Of a stretch of 64,000 bases of DNA, positions 10,731 to 23,600 are shown piece after piece. Both the position numbers and the translations under genes were made by a program. The notes beneath the pieces were generated by a model. That model ran no database searches. It had not been told where the DNA came from and saw nothing but the letters and a program-made list of their open reading frames with translations. Position 1 is the stretch's first letter, and each line of letters opens with the position of its first letter. This DNA comes from Pleodorina starrii. Taxonomy: Eukaryota; Chlorophyta; Chlorophyceae; Chlamydomonadales; Volvocaceae. The stretch spans positions 2,542,001 through 2,606,000 of the forward strand of contig BRXU01000008.1 in the NCBI GenBank assembly GCA_030267565.1, read 5' to 3'.

Positions 10731-12562
10731 GAAAAAAACTACGTCGCAGAATTGTGACCGCAGCTAGACACAGAAGGATCTGCTGGCAGGCTGGTGCCGG
10801 CGTGTTTGTGTGTAGCTGCTGTGATTCATTCCTAGGCGTGGGCGGTCGGGCGCCCAACCCTTTATCTTCTTGCAGGTTCCGACCTTTCGTTCCCCTCTAG
10901 TCTCTGAGTCGTCTTCGCTTCTTTACCCAAGCGAGAGAGATGGGGCATTATTATTATTAATCACGGAATCGTAACGAAGCCCCTTTATTTATATATTTCC
11001 TAAGCCTCCTGCGATCTCACGTGGCTCACGTGCTTGCTGGCAGCCTGGCATGTCGTACTCCGTGCCGTACGAGGCGCAGATCGCCGCTGGAGTACCGTAG
11101 TTGTAATATGTGGGACGCCTTGTCGCCCGGACGATATATCTTGTGCGCGGCTTTTTATAGTCCAAAATTGGGTTTGTGTCGTACGTAAATAATAACCCAC
11201 GTGACGCTATCCACGTTGCTGGGTGCTGCCAGCGGCGGCGGCGGCGATCTGTTGGGACTGCCTGCTGGCAAGCAGACGAGCGAACTCCAGGTCGATGAAT
11301 AAACTGGTTGGAAGTGGTTGCCCGCAGGAAGTGGGTCCAGCTGTGGCTTATCAGTTATTAGTTTATTACAGACGTGATGCCGCGGCGGGTCTTGGCTCGT
11401 GCTATATATGCCGCCGCAAGCTGGGATGGACTGCTGGGAGGGCATCTCGGATGCCATGGGTGCGGGATCTCAGATTCGACGGGGCCGGGAGATGCTTTTG
11501 GGATGGCGCGCGCGCGGCGGGGCGGATGTTCCGCAACCATCGGATGAACGCATCACTTCGATGTGGTCGGGTGAGCGTATGTAGCCTCGAGCCTGTAGCC
11601 TCGAGCCTGTAGCCTGTAGCCTCGAGATGGGTTCCGTTTCAGCAGCACGAAGGCAGGCAGGCAAGGCAGGCAGGGAACAGGGGACAGGAGTAATGCTTGG
11701 GCGGAGCAACGGCTACTCGAGAAAGATACTGTGCGACGCCTTTCTTAGGATGCGAGAGTTTCTTAGGCTTTGTGTCAGCCGTTTGTACGGCATCTGTACG
11801 CGTGTACGGTACTGTAACCGCCGGGTTACAACAGGGGACAGGCAACGCGACGTTGGTGGTACGGGCATCGGGCAAGCCTTGCTTGCTTGCAAGGGTTGTG
11901 CAGCAGCCCCGAGCAGCGCCGGGCCACCCGGCCCTGGGAGTCCGGAGCTGGACGGATGTGTGAGCCGCGCAGAGGGACTCTTTGAGACATCCTCTGCAAA
12001 GAAAGCTAGACCTGCAGGGACGGAACCGCTACCGGTATTGGCATCCATACGTGCGAGCCCCTGCCGGTACTTATGGGGGGAAGTCCCTGTCCCTGCTTGT
12101 ACATACTCGTGATAAGGGGTTCTTGTGAGCCCCGATGTGTCGTACATAGGGCCCGGGCGCCATGTCTCCGGAAAGAGGCGCAACTTAGCCCCTGGCGCCC
12201 ATAATGTTGGTCGGTGTGATTGGTAGATGTTGTCGTTGGGGAGATGGTGCTGGGATGGCAAGAATGATGCGAGAATGGAGTTGCATGAATGCATTACTGA
12301 ATACGATGCGTTGTTTGCATAATAATTTTCCAGGCGTTGGGCCCGGCTGGGGGAAGGGGGGCTGCTGCCCCCCCTCCCTCAGACCCCCTCCCCCCCGCTG
12401 GTGGGGGGCGGGGGGCTGCCGTCCCCCATCCCCCCACACCCCCCTTCCCTCCGCGCACTCTGCAATGCAGTGTCCGTGCTAACCGTGAAATTAGAAAGGA
12501 AGGCGACCTCGGTCTCAAAACGTTCATGCTTCAAAAACATGAATGCAAACAAAATGTATTCA

Positions 12563-12705
12563 TTTGCGGCTTGGCGTCCAACAACCACTTTGCCACTCAT
12601 AGTTTGTCCCTTGCCATTTTTGTTGTTTTTATGTATTAGTAATATGCGTTAAGGCCGTCACACCGGCTGGCAGAACTGTGGTGTGGTCGCGGAAACATGT
12701 TCGCT
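12563..12705. repeat. Dispersed repeat, copy B
   Basis: Diverged partner of 8044-8187. It retains the CGGCTTGGCGTCCAACAACCA start and the CTGTGGTGTGGTCGCGG end, with a T-rich expansion in the middle. Confidence 0.75.
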
Positions 12706-12853
12706 ATGCAATTATTTGGATGTCGGCAAGATCAAGCGCTATATGTAAATATGGTACAATATGGTACAATATGGAATGAACAGAAGTTCCGGATGCGTTG
12801 GAGCGAGTGCAGCCTCGGACGTGGTCGGACCACGGACTCAGTCGAACATCTTT

Positions 12854-13121
12854 CATACTGATACATGCAGTATTGCTTTAAAGATTCTAATATAGTCTTA
12901 CGAGTATTAAGGGCTATTAATTAGCGTTGATAGCGTATCCAGCCACGAAGGTTGCTCGTCACTCAGCCGGGCAGACAGCCAGCCATTCATACTGATACAT
13001 GCACTATTAATTTTAAGTTTCTAATGTAGTATTACGAGTATTAAGGGCTATTAATTGGCCTTTATAGTGTATCCAGCCATCAAGGTTGGTCGTCACTCCG
13101 CCGGGCAGCCAGCCAGCCAGA
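12854..13121. repeat. 134-bp tandem duplication, two diverged copies
   Basis: Copy 1 (12854-12987) and copy 2 (12988-13121) both start CATACTGATACATGCA, contain TTACGAGTATTAAGGGCTAT, and end in GGGCAG-CAGCCAGCC. They differ at scattered positions, so the duplication is old. Confidence 0.85.
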
Positions 13122-14150
13122 CAGCCACGAACAGGGCCAACACCCCCACGCAGAGATTCAAATTCCATATAAACTTCAGTGCTACTGCCCTCGCCAGGTC
13201 GCTTGGATGTGTCAAATCGTTATACGCTCTGCCGTACCGAAGTGTCACACTACATTACGGGCGGTCTCGGCGGGAGTGTTCCGCGGGCGCCTGTGTCCTG
13301 CCCTCTGTTTGCTTGCCGTGTGTGTGCTTGTCTTCGTCGGGTGGCGGCGGCGGCTACGTGGTGTTGCGAGGTGATATGCTTTGAGGCCGATATAACATTT
13401 CTGTGTCTCCGACGTTTGGTTGTCAGCGCGAGTAGTGCCGGTCTGTCGGCTCGGTGGCAGGCGTCCTGAGGACGCTCTCTTGTTTGTCTGGTTTCGTTCT
13501 TCGTGCGTCTGGACCTCTTGCGGGCCCTGTGCTTCTGGGGCTCTGTTTTCTGCTTTTTCCTACTTTGAGTGTTGTGCGGGCTTGGTGCTGGTGGGCCTTG
13601 GAGGCTTGGCTTTCGGCACCCCTCCGTGGGTGCCCCTGGGGTAGGATGAACAGTCCGTCTAGCATGTACGGCTAGCAACCGATATGGACATCGGTTCCCC
13701 TTGTAATCCTTGCATCGAAACAGCTGAGACCCTCGCCATCTGGTATCGCCACCAGGCACATAATCCTGCACGCAGATACACAGCTAGTTGCCCAAGCTAG
13801 TTGGCTCTTTACTTGCTGCCGCTGCCGTGAATTCATTGCCCTCCGTGCCCCCCGCATGCATGATGGGCGATCCCATGCCGGCGTGCGTGCTTGTACCGTA
13901 TCATGATGCCCTGCCCGCACTCCCAAGTACGCCACACTGGTGTTAAGAGGTAACGTGCCGCGCGATACGCCGCACAATCAATACGGTAGCGAAATCTCCC
14001 AGGGGCATGCACCCAGGGGCCGCAGACGTACTTGCTGCTGGTCAGCAGTCGGTGTCCCTGCTGCTGGTGCTGCTGTTGCATATGTTTGCTGACGGGACGT
14101 AAAGGACAGTGGGCCCAACGCGACCGTCGCGCGATCCCTCGCGATCTGCA

Positions 14151-17100
14151 TCAGATCGGGCACACGAGGACGGTGCCCTCGGGGCGGCTCGCCTCGATTT
14201 CGCCCACCACCGCCCGCAGGCCCTCGCGCGCATCTGCCTCCCCCAGCGCCAGGATTTTGCGCGCGGCACGCGGGTTCTTCCTCAGCGCCTCGAGCACGGC
14301 CCGAGCGCCGCGGCCGGTCATGCCCACGCCCTGCATCCACAGGCCCGTGAGCTTGGTGTTGTGCTGCAGCGCCCGGGCCAGGTAGCCCACGCCCTCGTCG
14401 CCGATACGCGGGTTCCCTGCGTGCACGTACATACATGCATGCGTATGCCGCGACGTACATTATGCATAACGTCCTGCTCCCAATTATTATTATCTGCAGA
14501 AATTTATTATAATGCATAATTATTAATTCCTCAAAAAAGAATCGATTACGAAGCGCAAATTACTTTCCCCTTTGTTGTGGGCACTCGATCAAACGAACGA
14601 AGCAACTATGTCTTGTATGGATGTTATTTTATGGCTCTCTCCGTTGTCAAGCAAGGAAGCACAGAACACTTACATGAGATCTTGAGGCGCCTGACGCCGG
14701 CGCTGTGCTCGAGCATCTTGGCCAACACCGCAACGTGCCGGGCGTTGAGGTCCTGGCGGCTCCAATCGGTCTCCCGCAGCGGAAATCGCTTCACCTTATT
14801 ATAGAAGTGCTTTAGAAGCGCGACGCGGTTTGCCTGAACGCCAGCAAGCAGCGGTGCAGCCACGCATAATAACCAGCGCGCTTGCATTGCGTGCGTGCCA
14901 AGAGTTACCGGCATTGATTGGACTCGGGTCAATGTAGTCGACCCCGCCCTCACCCGATCACCCGAGCACAAGAACCCACCAGCACACGAGCACACGAACA
15001 CCCGAACACCCGAACACAAACGCGCGCACCTGGTCAAGGTCGTTGGTCCACTGCGCATCGGAGGCGCCCGCCAGGTACCACTCCGCCTGGCACTCGTGCG
15101 GCTCCACCCTCGAACCCTCCGGCAGCCGCTCCCCAACGCACTTGTAGGCGGTTTCGGAGAAGCACACAACGGAGACGTTGAGCACTGCCGCCACCACCAT
15201 GCGGCTGTCGGTCCGGGAGTAGCGCTCAGACAGCATCCCCAGGCCATCGTCGCCGTTCAGGAGCACCCGCCACTTCCTCTCCGTGCTGACTTCGCCGCCG
15301 CCAGCCGAGCGGAGCGTGGTGAGGATGGCGCCCAGATTCCAGGCCTCCGGCTGGTACGGCCCTCCGAAACCGTACGGCTGGATGTCCAGGAAGGCGATGG
15401 AGATGCGGTGCTCGTCACCGCTGCCGTACCGTGTCTGCAAGAACCACTTGAGCACCGCCGTGTCGAGCGTGGCGACGAAGGCGAGGACGACCACGTTTTG
15501 GAAGGCGCTGAGGAGTTCGCCGGAGGAGAGGAAGAGCACGATGTAGAGCGAGAAGGCGATGAGTACGGCGGGTTGGAGCTGGTCGAGGGTGATGAAGGCT
15601 AGGGCCCAGCGCATCTTGGTTCGGAGCCGGGGCTGGACTTTGGAGCTGAAGGCCCAGAGGTCGCTGAGCTGGCCCCACGGCGTGAAGGCGCTGTCCAGCA
15701 GGCAGGGGATGCCCTGGAGGCCCAGCAGGACGCCCACGAGGATCCACCTGCGGACGGTACGGTATCATCGCACGCACGTGCAGGCGGACATACGGTAGTG
15801 CTCGCTCCATATATTTTTTTGTGTGAACCTAATCATATGTGATGAACTAGGACTTTTTAATTTGATGTTGCAAGCTCAAATGAATGGGACCAACTGTTTC
15901 CAGGGACACGTTTTTTATAAAAAAAATATTCTCAAGCGACCGGGTTAGGACCGGGTCTTACGATAATGTCTGAAAACACAATAAAAAAAGCGCAAGGTAC
16001 TGAACTCAACCATTAAAAATTTCCAAATATATTCGTTTATTTTGCAGGGTAGCTCTACAGGGTTTTGTGCTCAATGCGCGCCCATGCTATGCCAGCAGCG
16101 GCGAAGCCAGGTGAGCACCTCTGTATTACTTAATTGTGTGTTACGACTACAGTATAAAAGACAACCACTACCGCTACTCACTCTTCCAGCGGGCCCTCAT
16201 ACAGGACCGCGTCGTCGCGCTTCGTGGCAATGAACCAGTAGAGACACACGACGATGAACAACCACACGATGGAGGAGACCAGCAACGCCGCCAGGCCGTT
16301 CAAGGGGTCGGCGACGATGGTGAAGAAGAGGGAGATGATGTCTTCGCAGCCGATGGGGATGTTGCAGGCCACCACCGCCTCGGACTTGCGCCGGCCCTCG
16401 ACCGCAACGGCTGATGGCGGGACGCATGTTTGTGTATGTTGAGCGGGGGCACATCACAAACAGCCGAGGGGCGCATGATGACGAAATGGGTAGACACAAA
16501 ATGACGACTGGCGGACGGAGAGGCATGACTAATTTCGTCGCTTGCCTGGCAAACATGGGCGGGTATGTCGCCCTGCAGCTGCGCTCGATGCCTGGCTTCT
16601 AAAATTCTTTGTGCTTCAGGATCTGCAGAGCGTAAGCCATACATGCAATATAGTAAATACATGTATGCCTTCCCTCAAGCAACCAACAGACGGAAGCAGG
16701 CGCTCTCCGCAGCCTGACGGCCGTCGCAAACAAGGGCGCGTGTATATACACAAGGGGGCTCGCAAGGGGGCTCGCACGTCACAGTGTGATGGTGGTGGAT
16801 GGTGCTCTAAGCGAACAAACTCGTGGCTGTTAAATCAATAGGAGGGCGGTGCCCTCACCCTAGAATGGGCCCAGAAAGCCCCCCACACTGTAACATAACA
16901 AGGGGGCGTTTGGCCGCGTAAGAAAAGTAGGCCGCGTAAGAAAAGTAGGCCGCGTAAGAAAAGCAGGCCGCGTAAACGGCGGCGCAGCGCACCCACCTGC
17001 GTCGCGGCCCGACAGCATGAGGCGCCCGCCTAGCCGCACAGAGCCGTCGTACTCGCCCAGCTTCACCTCCCGCATGTTGACGCACCTGAGCTCCGAGACG

Positions 17101-18147
17101 GGCTGCAGCCGCTGCGGCGGCGAGCCGTCGCCGTCGCCGTCGCCGCCGCCGCCGCCGCCGCTGCTGCTGCTGCTGCTGCTGCTGCTCCGCGGCATGTGCA
17201 CTGTGACCCATTCCGGATGGAAGCCCTCGACGTACAGATGGTCCGGCAGTCTGACCTGGAAGCACTGGTCCAGGTCGCCGGTGCAGCGCACGCTTGGGTC
17301 TGCGTGCGGTGGCAGCGGCGGGACGCGGGACGGCGTGCATATGTGCGGGTATGCGGGTGTGCGGGTGTGCGGCTCGCGTGCAGGTGCGTGCGGATGGCGA
17401 CGCAGCACGCAGGTGGGGTGGGGTGGCGACGCGCACGCGGCGCGGGCACGGGGAACAGGAACAGGTGGAAGGCTGTTGCAGCCGGCTTGAGGGGGATGAG
17501 AAGCAAGGAACGCAGCTTGAACGCACGAGTGTCTGCGCCGGGCTCGATGTGAATGATTTGTAATCACCTGAACCCGAGCAAGAGCATGCCGTTCGTTGCC
17601 TGGCAGCGCGAGTAAAATATTTTTTTAGATGGATGGTCATAGTCACATAGATAGAAAACGCGACGTACTGCGGTCATATGTGCGGTCATGTGTGCCTACC
17701 CAGAAGCTCCGGGGGCGTTTTCCAATCGCGGTCCGCAGCAGGCGGTGACGAGGGTTTCGTCAGGCGGGCTGCTGCGGGAGCGCCTGGTGCGATGACCTGA
17801 CTGTGCGTCCCTGCAGTCAGCAGGACCGTCGGTAGGTGTCCTTGCGATATCTGCCCTGCTTCAATGCACGTTGGTTCTTGGTTGGCTGGCGTCGCCGTAT
17901 GCATCCGTGCGCACATGCGCGTCTGACCTTTTGAACTGCCGGAGCCGGTCGCTGACGGCAATCCCAACTGCTGCTGTTCCAGCTGATGCGCAGCGGGTGT
18001 TGCCGGCCCGGTCTCGATGTCTGAAGGCGTGTTTTGGTGGTGGGTGCTACTCAACGTGCCGCTCGGAGCGGCTGCTGGCTCGGCTTCCGCGGCTGTGCGG
18101 TCTTCCGGAGTCAGCAGAGGCGACCGAAGTCCACTGTCTTTTTCCAT
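14151..18147 (-). CDS. Multi-pass membrane protein with C-terminal leucine-rich repeats
   Basis: Six exons join in phase: 18147-17700, 17299-16997, 16410-16182, 15747-15030, 14833-14674, 14416-14151, giving 707 residues. The start ATG opens MEKDSGLRSPLLTPEDR. Residues 1-150 are Ser/Pro/Gln-rich and probably disordered. Residues 150-270 hold spaced cysteines (VRCTGDLDQCF, LRCVNMR) and a Ser9/Gly/Asp-Gly run. Hydrophobic segments at about 290-312, 328-348, 374-400 and 408-430 look like four membrane spans. After a soluble stretch, residues 567-690 carry ribonuclease-inhibitor-type LRRs, e.g. GDEGVGYLARALQHNTKL and LWMQGVGMTGRGARAVLEAL. Family and function are unknown. The topology suggests a membrane sensor or scaffold with a cytosolic LRR tail, which is inference. 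The ends of exons 5 and 6 fuse to give the LRR motif LKISWNPRIGDEG, which supports the splice. Confidence 0.75.
16913..16976. repeat. 18-bp tandem repeat in intron 2 of the membrane-LRR gene
   Basis: Four near-identical units begin at 16913, 16931, 16949 and 16967 (GCCGCGTAAGAAAAGTAG). They sit just inside the donor of intron 2. Confidence 0.9.
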
Positions 18148-20628
18148 TTTCCCGGTGCAATATTCATATAAAAGTTTTATGCTTTGCCGCAATATGAACT
18201 GGGAATTGGCGCGCGTTGGCTCGGCTTGGCCAGTACGGTGTAACGGGGACTTCCGCCAGACAAGCCGCGGAAGCACCGAGCGCAATCTTAAGCGCAGTTT
18301 TAAGCAAAGATATTTATCTACCCAAAATAGCGGAACGCACTCATGCAACGGAGGGAGGGAGTCCAACGGAGGGAATCCAACGTGTACGGTGTCTGTCAGT
18401 TGGTAAGGTAGGCGATCGTGGCCATCGATCGTCGCCTGCGATCATGGCGACACCTGGCTTTTTATGCAGACGGCCTGAATTCTGCAGCTTAGTCACTGCT
18501 TTCAAGAACCGCCTGAAGTACTCACCAAGGGATGTGCTAAACGACCCTAAGAGTGAGCACACAAGCTTCCCAAATCGCTACATGGCGTCGACGCACAATG
18601 TCTCAGCGACCGTACGACAGCAATAGCCTTGATAATCGAAACAGCTTGGCTAGATGGCATGTGGGCCGCCTGTGTGGGCGAAAACCCAGTTGTGATCGGG
18701 ATCCCAGTCTACACGGTAAGGTGAACGAGGAATACCCTTCGACCGATGCGGCAGGAGCAGAACGAGAAGTCCTACTTAAGCAGCCTTAGTCGGCTGCGTG
18801 ATCAAGGTGAAAAAACATCTGGGAGGTACAGAACCGACATGGGATGATGCCTGTTGCTGAGCGGAGGAGGGGGAAATCAAGAGGGAAGGAGAATGAGGCG
18901 TACAGGGGACATGTTTTCAAGGGGTAGCAGCAGGTGTACAGCACTGCGGCATATGTGCATTGCTGTCCAACTGCTGTCTGCCATTGCGAAGTGCCGCCGG
19001 CGCTGAACCAAAGGAATGCATCTCATCCATTTCGTCGAATGTTACATGATGTGCCACGCCACGTCTATCCACGGGACCCTCCCCGACCACATGCTCAAAA
19101 AAATTCCAGGAAGGCATAACGCCTTGCCCATGTGAAGAGCAAACCTAAATTAAAGTACATTGCGTCGGGAAGGGTGAAAAATGGGACCGAGCGGACTGCT
19201 GGATACACCGTGTAGAAACTCCACGCCGACCTAAGACCAGACTGTATAATTTGTATGACAGAAAGAACGCATGACCACAACCGTCCATCACGCCCAGCTG
19301 AACTGAAACAACAGTAGCAACAGGAGACGGGGAATCGTGGAACGAACGTCAAACGAGACAACATACCCAGGGGCTTAGCCATTGCGAGACGCGAGCCGGA
19401 ATACCGGGCGGCACCAAGAACGGGATCCCCCTGGAGAACGCCACACTTTTTACGAAACTACTACGTACACACAGTACTACGCCTTGGCCCAACCTTCAAA
19501 CCCTACCGCAAAACAGCAGGGGGTAAATTACCCCGCCGTGGGAAAGCGGCGGACCCCGTGATACAAGATTGAGTTTCTTCGAAGTCACCACATGGCAACT
19601 GCGCTTGGGAAACCGGACAACCAACCGTACACACACGCATCGATTTTAGTGGGAGAAATGACAGATGCGCAAGGCAGGCAAGTGCCAGCGGAAACACAAG
19701 ATACCTCCACATATTCCTGATTAGAACTTATTCTGTAACTGACAGGACCCCGTCCAACCTCAGTGATCCAACTGCGCGCAGAAGTGCTGAACAGACACGC
19801 GCCATCTGAAGACGAGTCCCCCGCAAGTGGGCCAAATCGCGCTCAGCCCTCCATGCTTGCGGCCAGCCCCAGGCCCTGCGCCCAGTACCGCGAACCACAG
19901 AACTTGGGCCAGCGGATGTCATGCACGCGATGGCCCCTGAAGCGTCCCTCCTCTCTGTCCGTCTTGTATTTCCCCCGTCGACTGCCGCGGGCTCAACAAA
20001 CATCAATGCGCGAAGCGACGCCAACGTAGTCAGATACAAAACACGCTTTTGCAGGCTTCACGAACTGAACCGTGCCAGCGCTGCTTGTCCACTGACACGT
20101 ACGGTCTCACCGGACAAAACAGCCGTTTTAACTCTGCCCACTAACCGAAATCGCGCAAAACTCCCGAACATGCTGCTGCCAGTAGTGATATGCGACACTT
20201 CACACTTTCCAAATGCTGCGACAGCGCTCGGCATGCACGGCACACCCATGGTAAAGCCTGCTCTAAAGTACGCACACATCAGAAAAATAGGGCTTGGCAA
20301 AACCTGTGTGTTCATGGACTACCACAGCGTGAAGGCGCGCGAGCTCCAGCGATATGCTTACTTGCCTGCACGGCAGTAGCGCTAAAACGGCTAATCTATG
20401 ACTCCCCGTGGCGCCGCGCGGCCCGTCTCCCAGTGAGACTGAAGCCCACCGACGGAGCTGTAACACGCCTGCTGCGACTATTTGCCCGCCGCAAACGCGG
20501 GTCGCAATCTCCGGTGCTGGTGACACTACTCGCTGTGTGTAGGACCACGCCGCGAAACGCACACCTATCATTGAACCGCTGCAGGCATACGGACGGGGCA
20601 TGGTCGCTGCGACGGCAGTAAGGCCGCT
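18148..20628. other. Intergenic interval between two minus-strand genes
   Basis: Presumed promoter and 5' UTR of the membrane-LRR gene at the low-coordinate side, and the 3' UTR of the PI4K gene at the high-coordinate side. A minus-strand TGTAA lies near 19042. No coding exon is supported and no strong repeat is seen. Confidence 0.5.
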
Positions 20629-23600
20629 TCAGAAGCGCGGGCAGGACAGCGCCATGCTGGACATATCAGCGGCGGACTGCCGCCACCTGCCCGATTGCAA
20701 GGCAGCCCGGATCTGGTCCTGCACCACCTCCATGAACTGGCCCCAGTGCTCCTCCGTCATGCCGCTAAAGCAGGCGCTCATGCGCTCCGGGCTAAACGCA
20801 GCCACCGGCGGCGGGTAGACCTGCGGCGCCATGCGGCCACGCTTCGTGCAGCTCAGCGCGCCGACCTTGCCGTTGGTCGCGCGTTTGACCGCCTGCTGGC
20901 TCTTGAGCTTGCGCCACAAGAAACCGTCCGTAACGTGCACGGAGCTTGCCATCGGCACCGCGCGCTCGGCGCCGGCAGCGCGCGACGGCGGCGCGTCGGG
21001 GGCGCCCCGGCTGCCCGCAGCGATTGCCTCATCCACCATCGAAAAGCCGTTGAGCATGCCGGAGGATCCAATGGAACCCGCCGGCTGGATGCTCATCCGC
21101 TCGTCCATGGTGGACAGGCTGGAGCAGGGGGAAAGGTCCGGGCTCGACTCGGCAGCGACGAGACGGCCGGCGGTTACGCCCGCGCCCGCCACGCCAGCGC
21201 GGCGCTTCACCATATACGATACACCTGTAGAAATAACGGTGCGTGCACGGTGTCAATGACAACAATGAGACGCACGCTTCATGCAAATAGCTGCAAGCAA
21301 GAACCTATCGCTCTCCCAAGAGGCAGCTATTGCTTCAGGCCGAGGTCTGGGCTAGTAAGGGCCTTCTCCTGCGCCCGCAACTCGAAATAAAGCGGCGCTT
21401 ACCCGTGGTGGAGTCGACGTCCAGCTCGAAGAGCATGTCCTCGCCCTCCTCCTTGATGCTCGTAATGGTAGATCCACGCTTTGGCAGCGTGCTCAGGGCC
21501 TCCAGAACCTCAGTGGCAACCTCATCCTCCAGTTGCTCGTCAGCTGCCACCTCCGAAACACCCTCGGCATCCTCGATTTCGTCTTCATCGCACTGGTTCA
21601 GTTCTTGAGTATACTGCAGCCGATTGCAGGGGTCCGCAAGGAGTTCGCCGTGCCGTCAGAACAGACATAGCGAGACGCCCAAAACGACATTTGCTCATTC
21701 TGGAACATGTGCCTTCAGCCCAAGCCTTCAGCCCAACAGCGACAACATGCTTTCATCCAGAATGCAAACTCAGCACGCCGTCTTTAATATCAACCCACGC
21801 ACTGCTAACCCAGCCCCGCGCACCTCGACACACTGGCGTGCGAAGGCGCACATGCGCTCGAGCTCACTGGGCTCCTCGTCGGAGTCGACGAAGGGACGCG
21901 TCATCACGCTCGCAATGTCAAACAGAGTCAGGCCATCCGCGGCGCAGGTCTTCAGCAGCGTGGTGCAGACCTCCAGCACGCGGAGGCATTCTGGCCGGAG
22001 CATGGGCAGTTCCGTTCTCAGAATGGTCTTGTCACGCTGCAACCAGGGCGCATGGAGATGCATGTCAGCGGCAGTGGCAAGGAGGCCACGCAGTTGGACC
22101 TGTTAGCCCCCCAAGGGTAGGAAGACACAGCTCCCAAATTCCCTGTCGCGTCATGGTGGCACGTGGCACCTGGCGGTTATAAGCACAACAGTGCAAATGC
22201 AGGCGGAGCAAGTGACGAAGCCCGGTGACACGTCACGTTCAGGCATTGCTCAATGTTGTCGTATCCGAAATCAGCTCCGTGTTGTTGTGCACCACCCATA
22301 GCTTAAAACTGAAACCGAAGCTTGCCACAAACCCAGCCCACCATAACAAGTTCCAGTCTTCCCTCACCTCCACATCCAGGTCCTTAATATACTGGAGCTC
22401 TTCCTCGCTGAACGGCAGCATCGTCTGCGGCCAGTGCAGCCACTCGAAGTACGGCGCCTCCAGCGTCTCCGGCAGGCAGAAGCCGTGGTCGATGGGAATT
22501 AACTCGTACGGCGCGTCCGACGCCACCATGCTCCGCCGCAGGTCCGCAGTCGACATTGACGCGGTGCGCGGCGTGCGCACGAGCATGTTGCCAGCGTGAC
22601 GGTCTGTGTTGAAAAGTCGCAGGTCAAGAATGCCGATGCGGTGCACATCGCGGACGCTAAAGCGGCTGGGCCCCATCTCGCTCGTATCACACTCGTGGGT
22701 CACGAACTCCTGCAGCGAGCCCAGCTTCATGGGCAGGGGGCTGTCCTGCGCCGGAGTAGCAGGCGAGGCGCAAACGCTGGTCGTATCGGCAGCGCCAACG
22801 GTAACGGCGCCGTCCAAGCAGACTTGGCTGCCCGTGCGGCTCAGAATGGGCGCCGCCCCGACGGCACTGGCTTCGGCAGTAGGCGTCAGTGTGCTCTCCT
22901 GGGACGCCTGGTAGCAGAAGACGGGGTGGCGGGCGCGTACCAGTACACTGGTGGGCACTCGCGCCCAGCCGTCGTGGTCCAGCAGGTAGGCGGCCACCTC
23001 GCGAATGGCGGCCTCGCCGACACGCACGGTGGGTTTCCAGCCGGGGTCGCCTAGCTGGCGGCCAACGTAGCCCTTGGGGTTGTTCGGCGCCAACGGCTCT
23101 TCGTCACAAGGCTTGAGGATAGCAGCCTTCTTGCCCGCGTCATTAGCAAAGAAGTAGGTCCCGCCCATACCATCGGATGCCTTCTCCGGCTCTTGGCAGG
23201 CCCGAAGGCCACGAATGACCGACTTGACCAGGCGCCGGACTGCCGGTGAGGTATGCGCCGTGCAACAGATCTCAATCTTGCAATCGCGATTGAGAATGCT
23301 GTCCAGGTCCTCCGACTGCACGAACAAGGCAGCCGAGGTGGGCACGAGGACGGTGTTTCATTTGAAAAGCCGAGAGGCTTACGGGGCGTTTGAATAAAAT
23401 CTCAAGTGCTGTCCAGGTCCTCCGACTGCACGAACAAGGCAGCCGAGGTGGGCACGAGGACGGTGTTTCATTTGAAAAGCCGAGAGGCTTACGGGGCGTT
23501 TGAATGAAATCTTAAGCCGCTGCAAGGGATGCTACCAGCGCTAGGAAGGGATCCCATACCCGAGCGGCTGCACGAGCCAAGTTACGTGTCCTGTAGGAGA

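Larger units (their letters stand above)
10731..14150. other. Non-coding, repeat-containing interval
   Basis: No exon set could be assembled. The region contains AT-rich blocks, a short GCCTCGAGCCTGTA repeat at about 11581-11625, a C/G-rich homopurine-homopyrimidine patch at 12350-12460, and the repeats listed separately. A TGTAA (the usual algal poly-A signal) near 13700 sits after a GC-rich open stretch, but nothing there is recognisable as a gene. The 3' UTR of the next gene, read on the minus strand, should lie just below 14151. Confidence 0.45.

Noticed and set aside
13250..13771. 173-codon minus-strand frame and an overlapping hydrophobic plus-strand frame
   Set aside because: Highly Arg/Lys/Thr-rich on one strand and its complement on the other, with no recognisable motif or splice partner.
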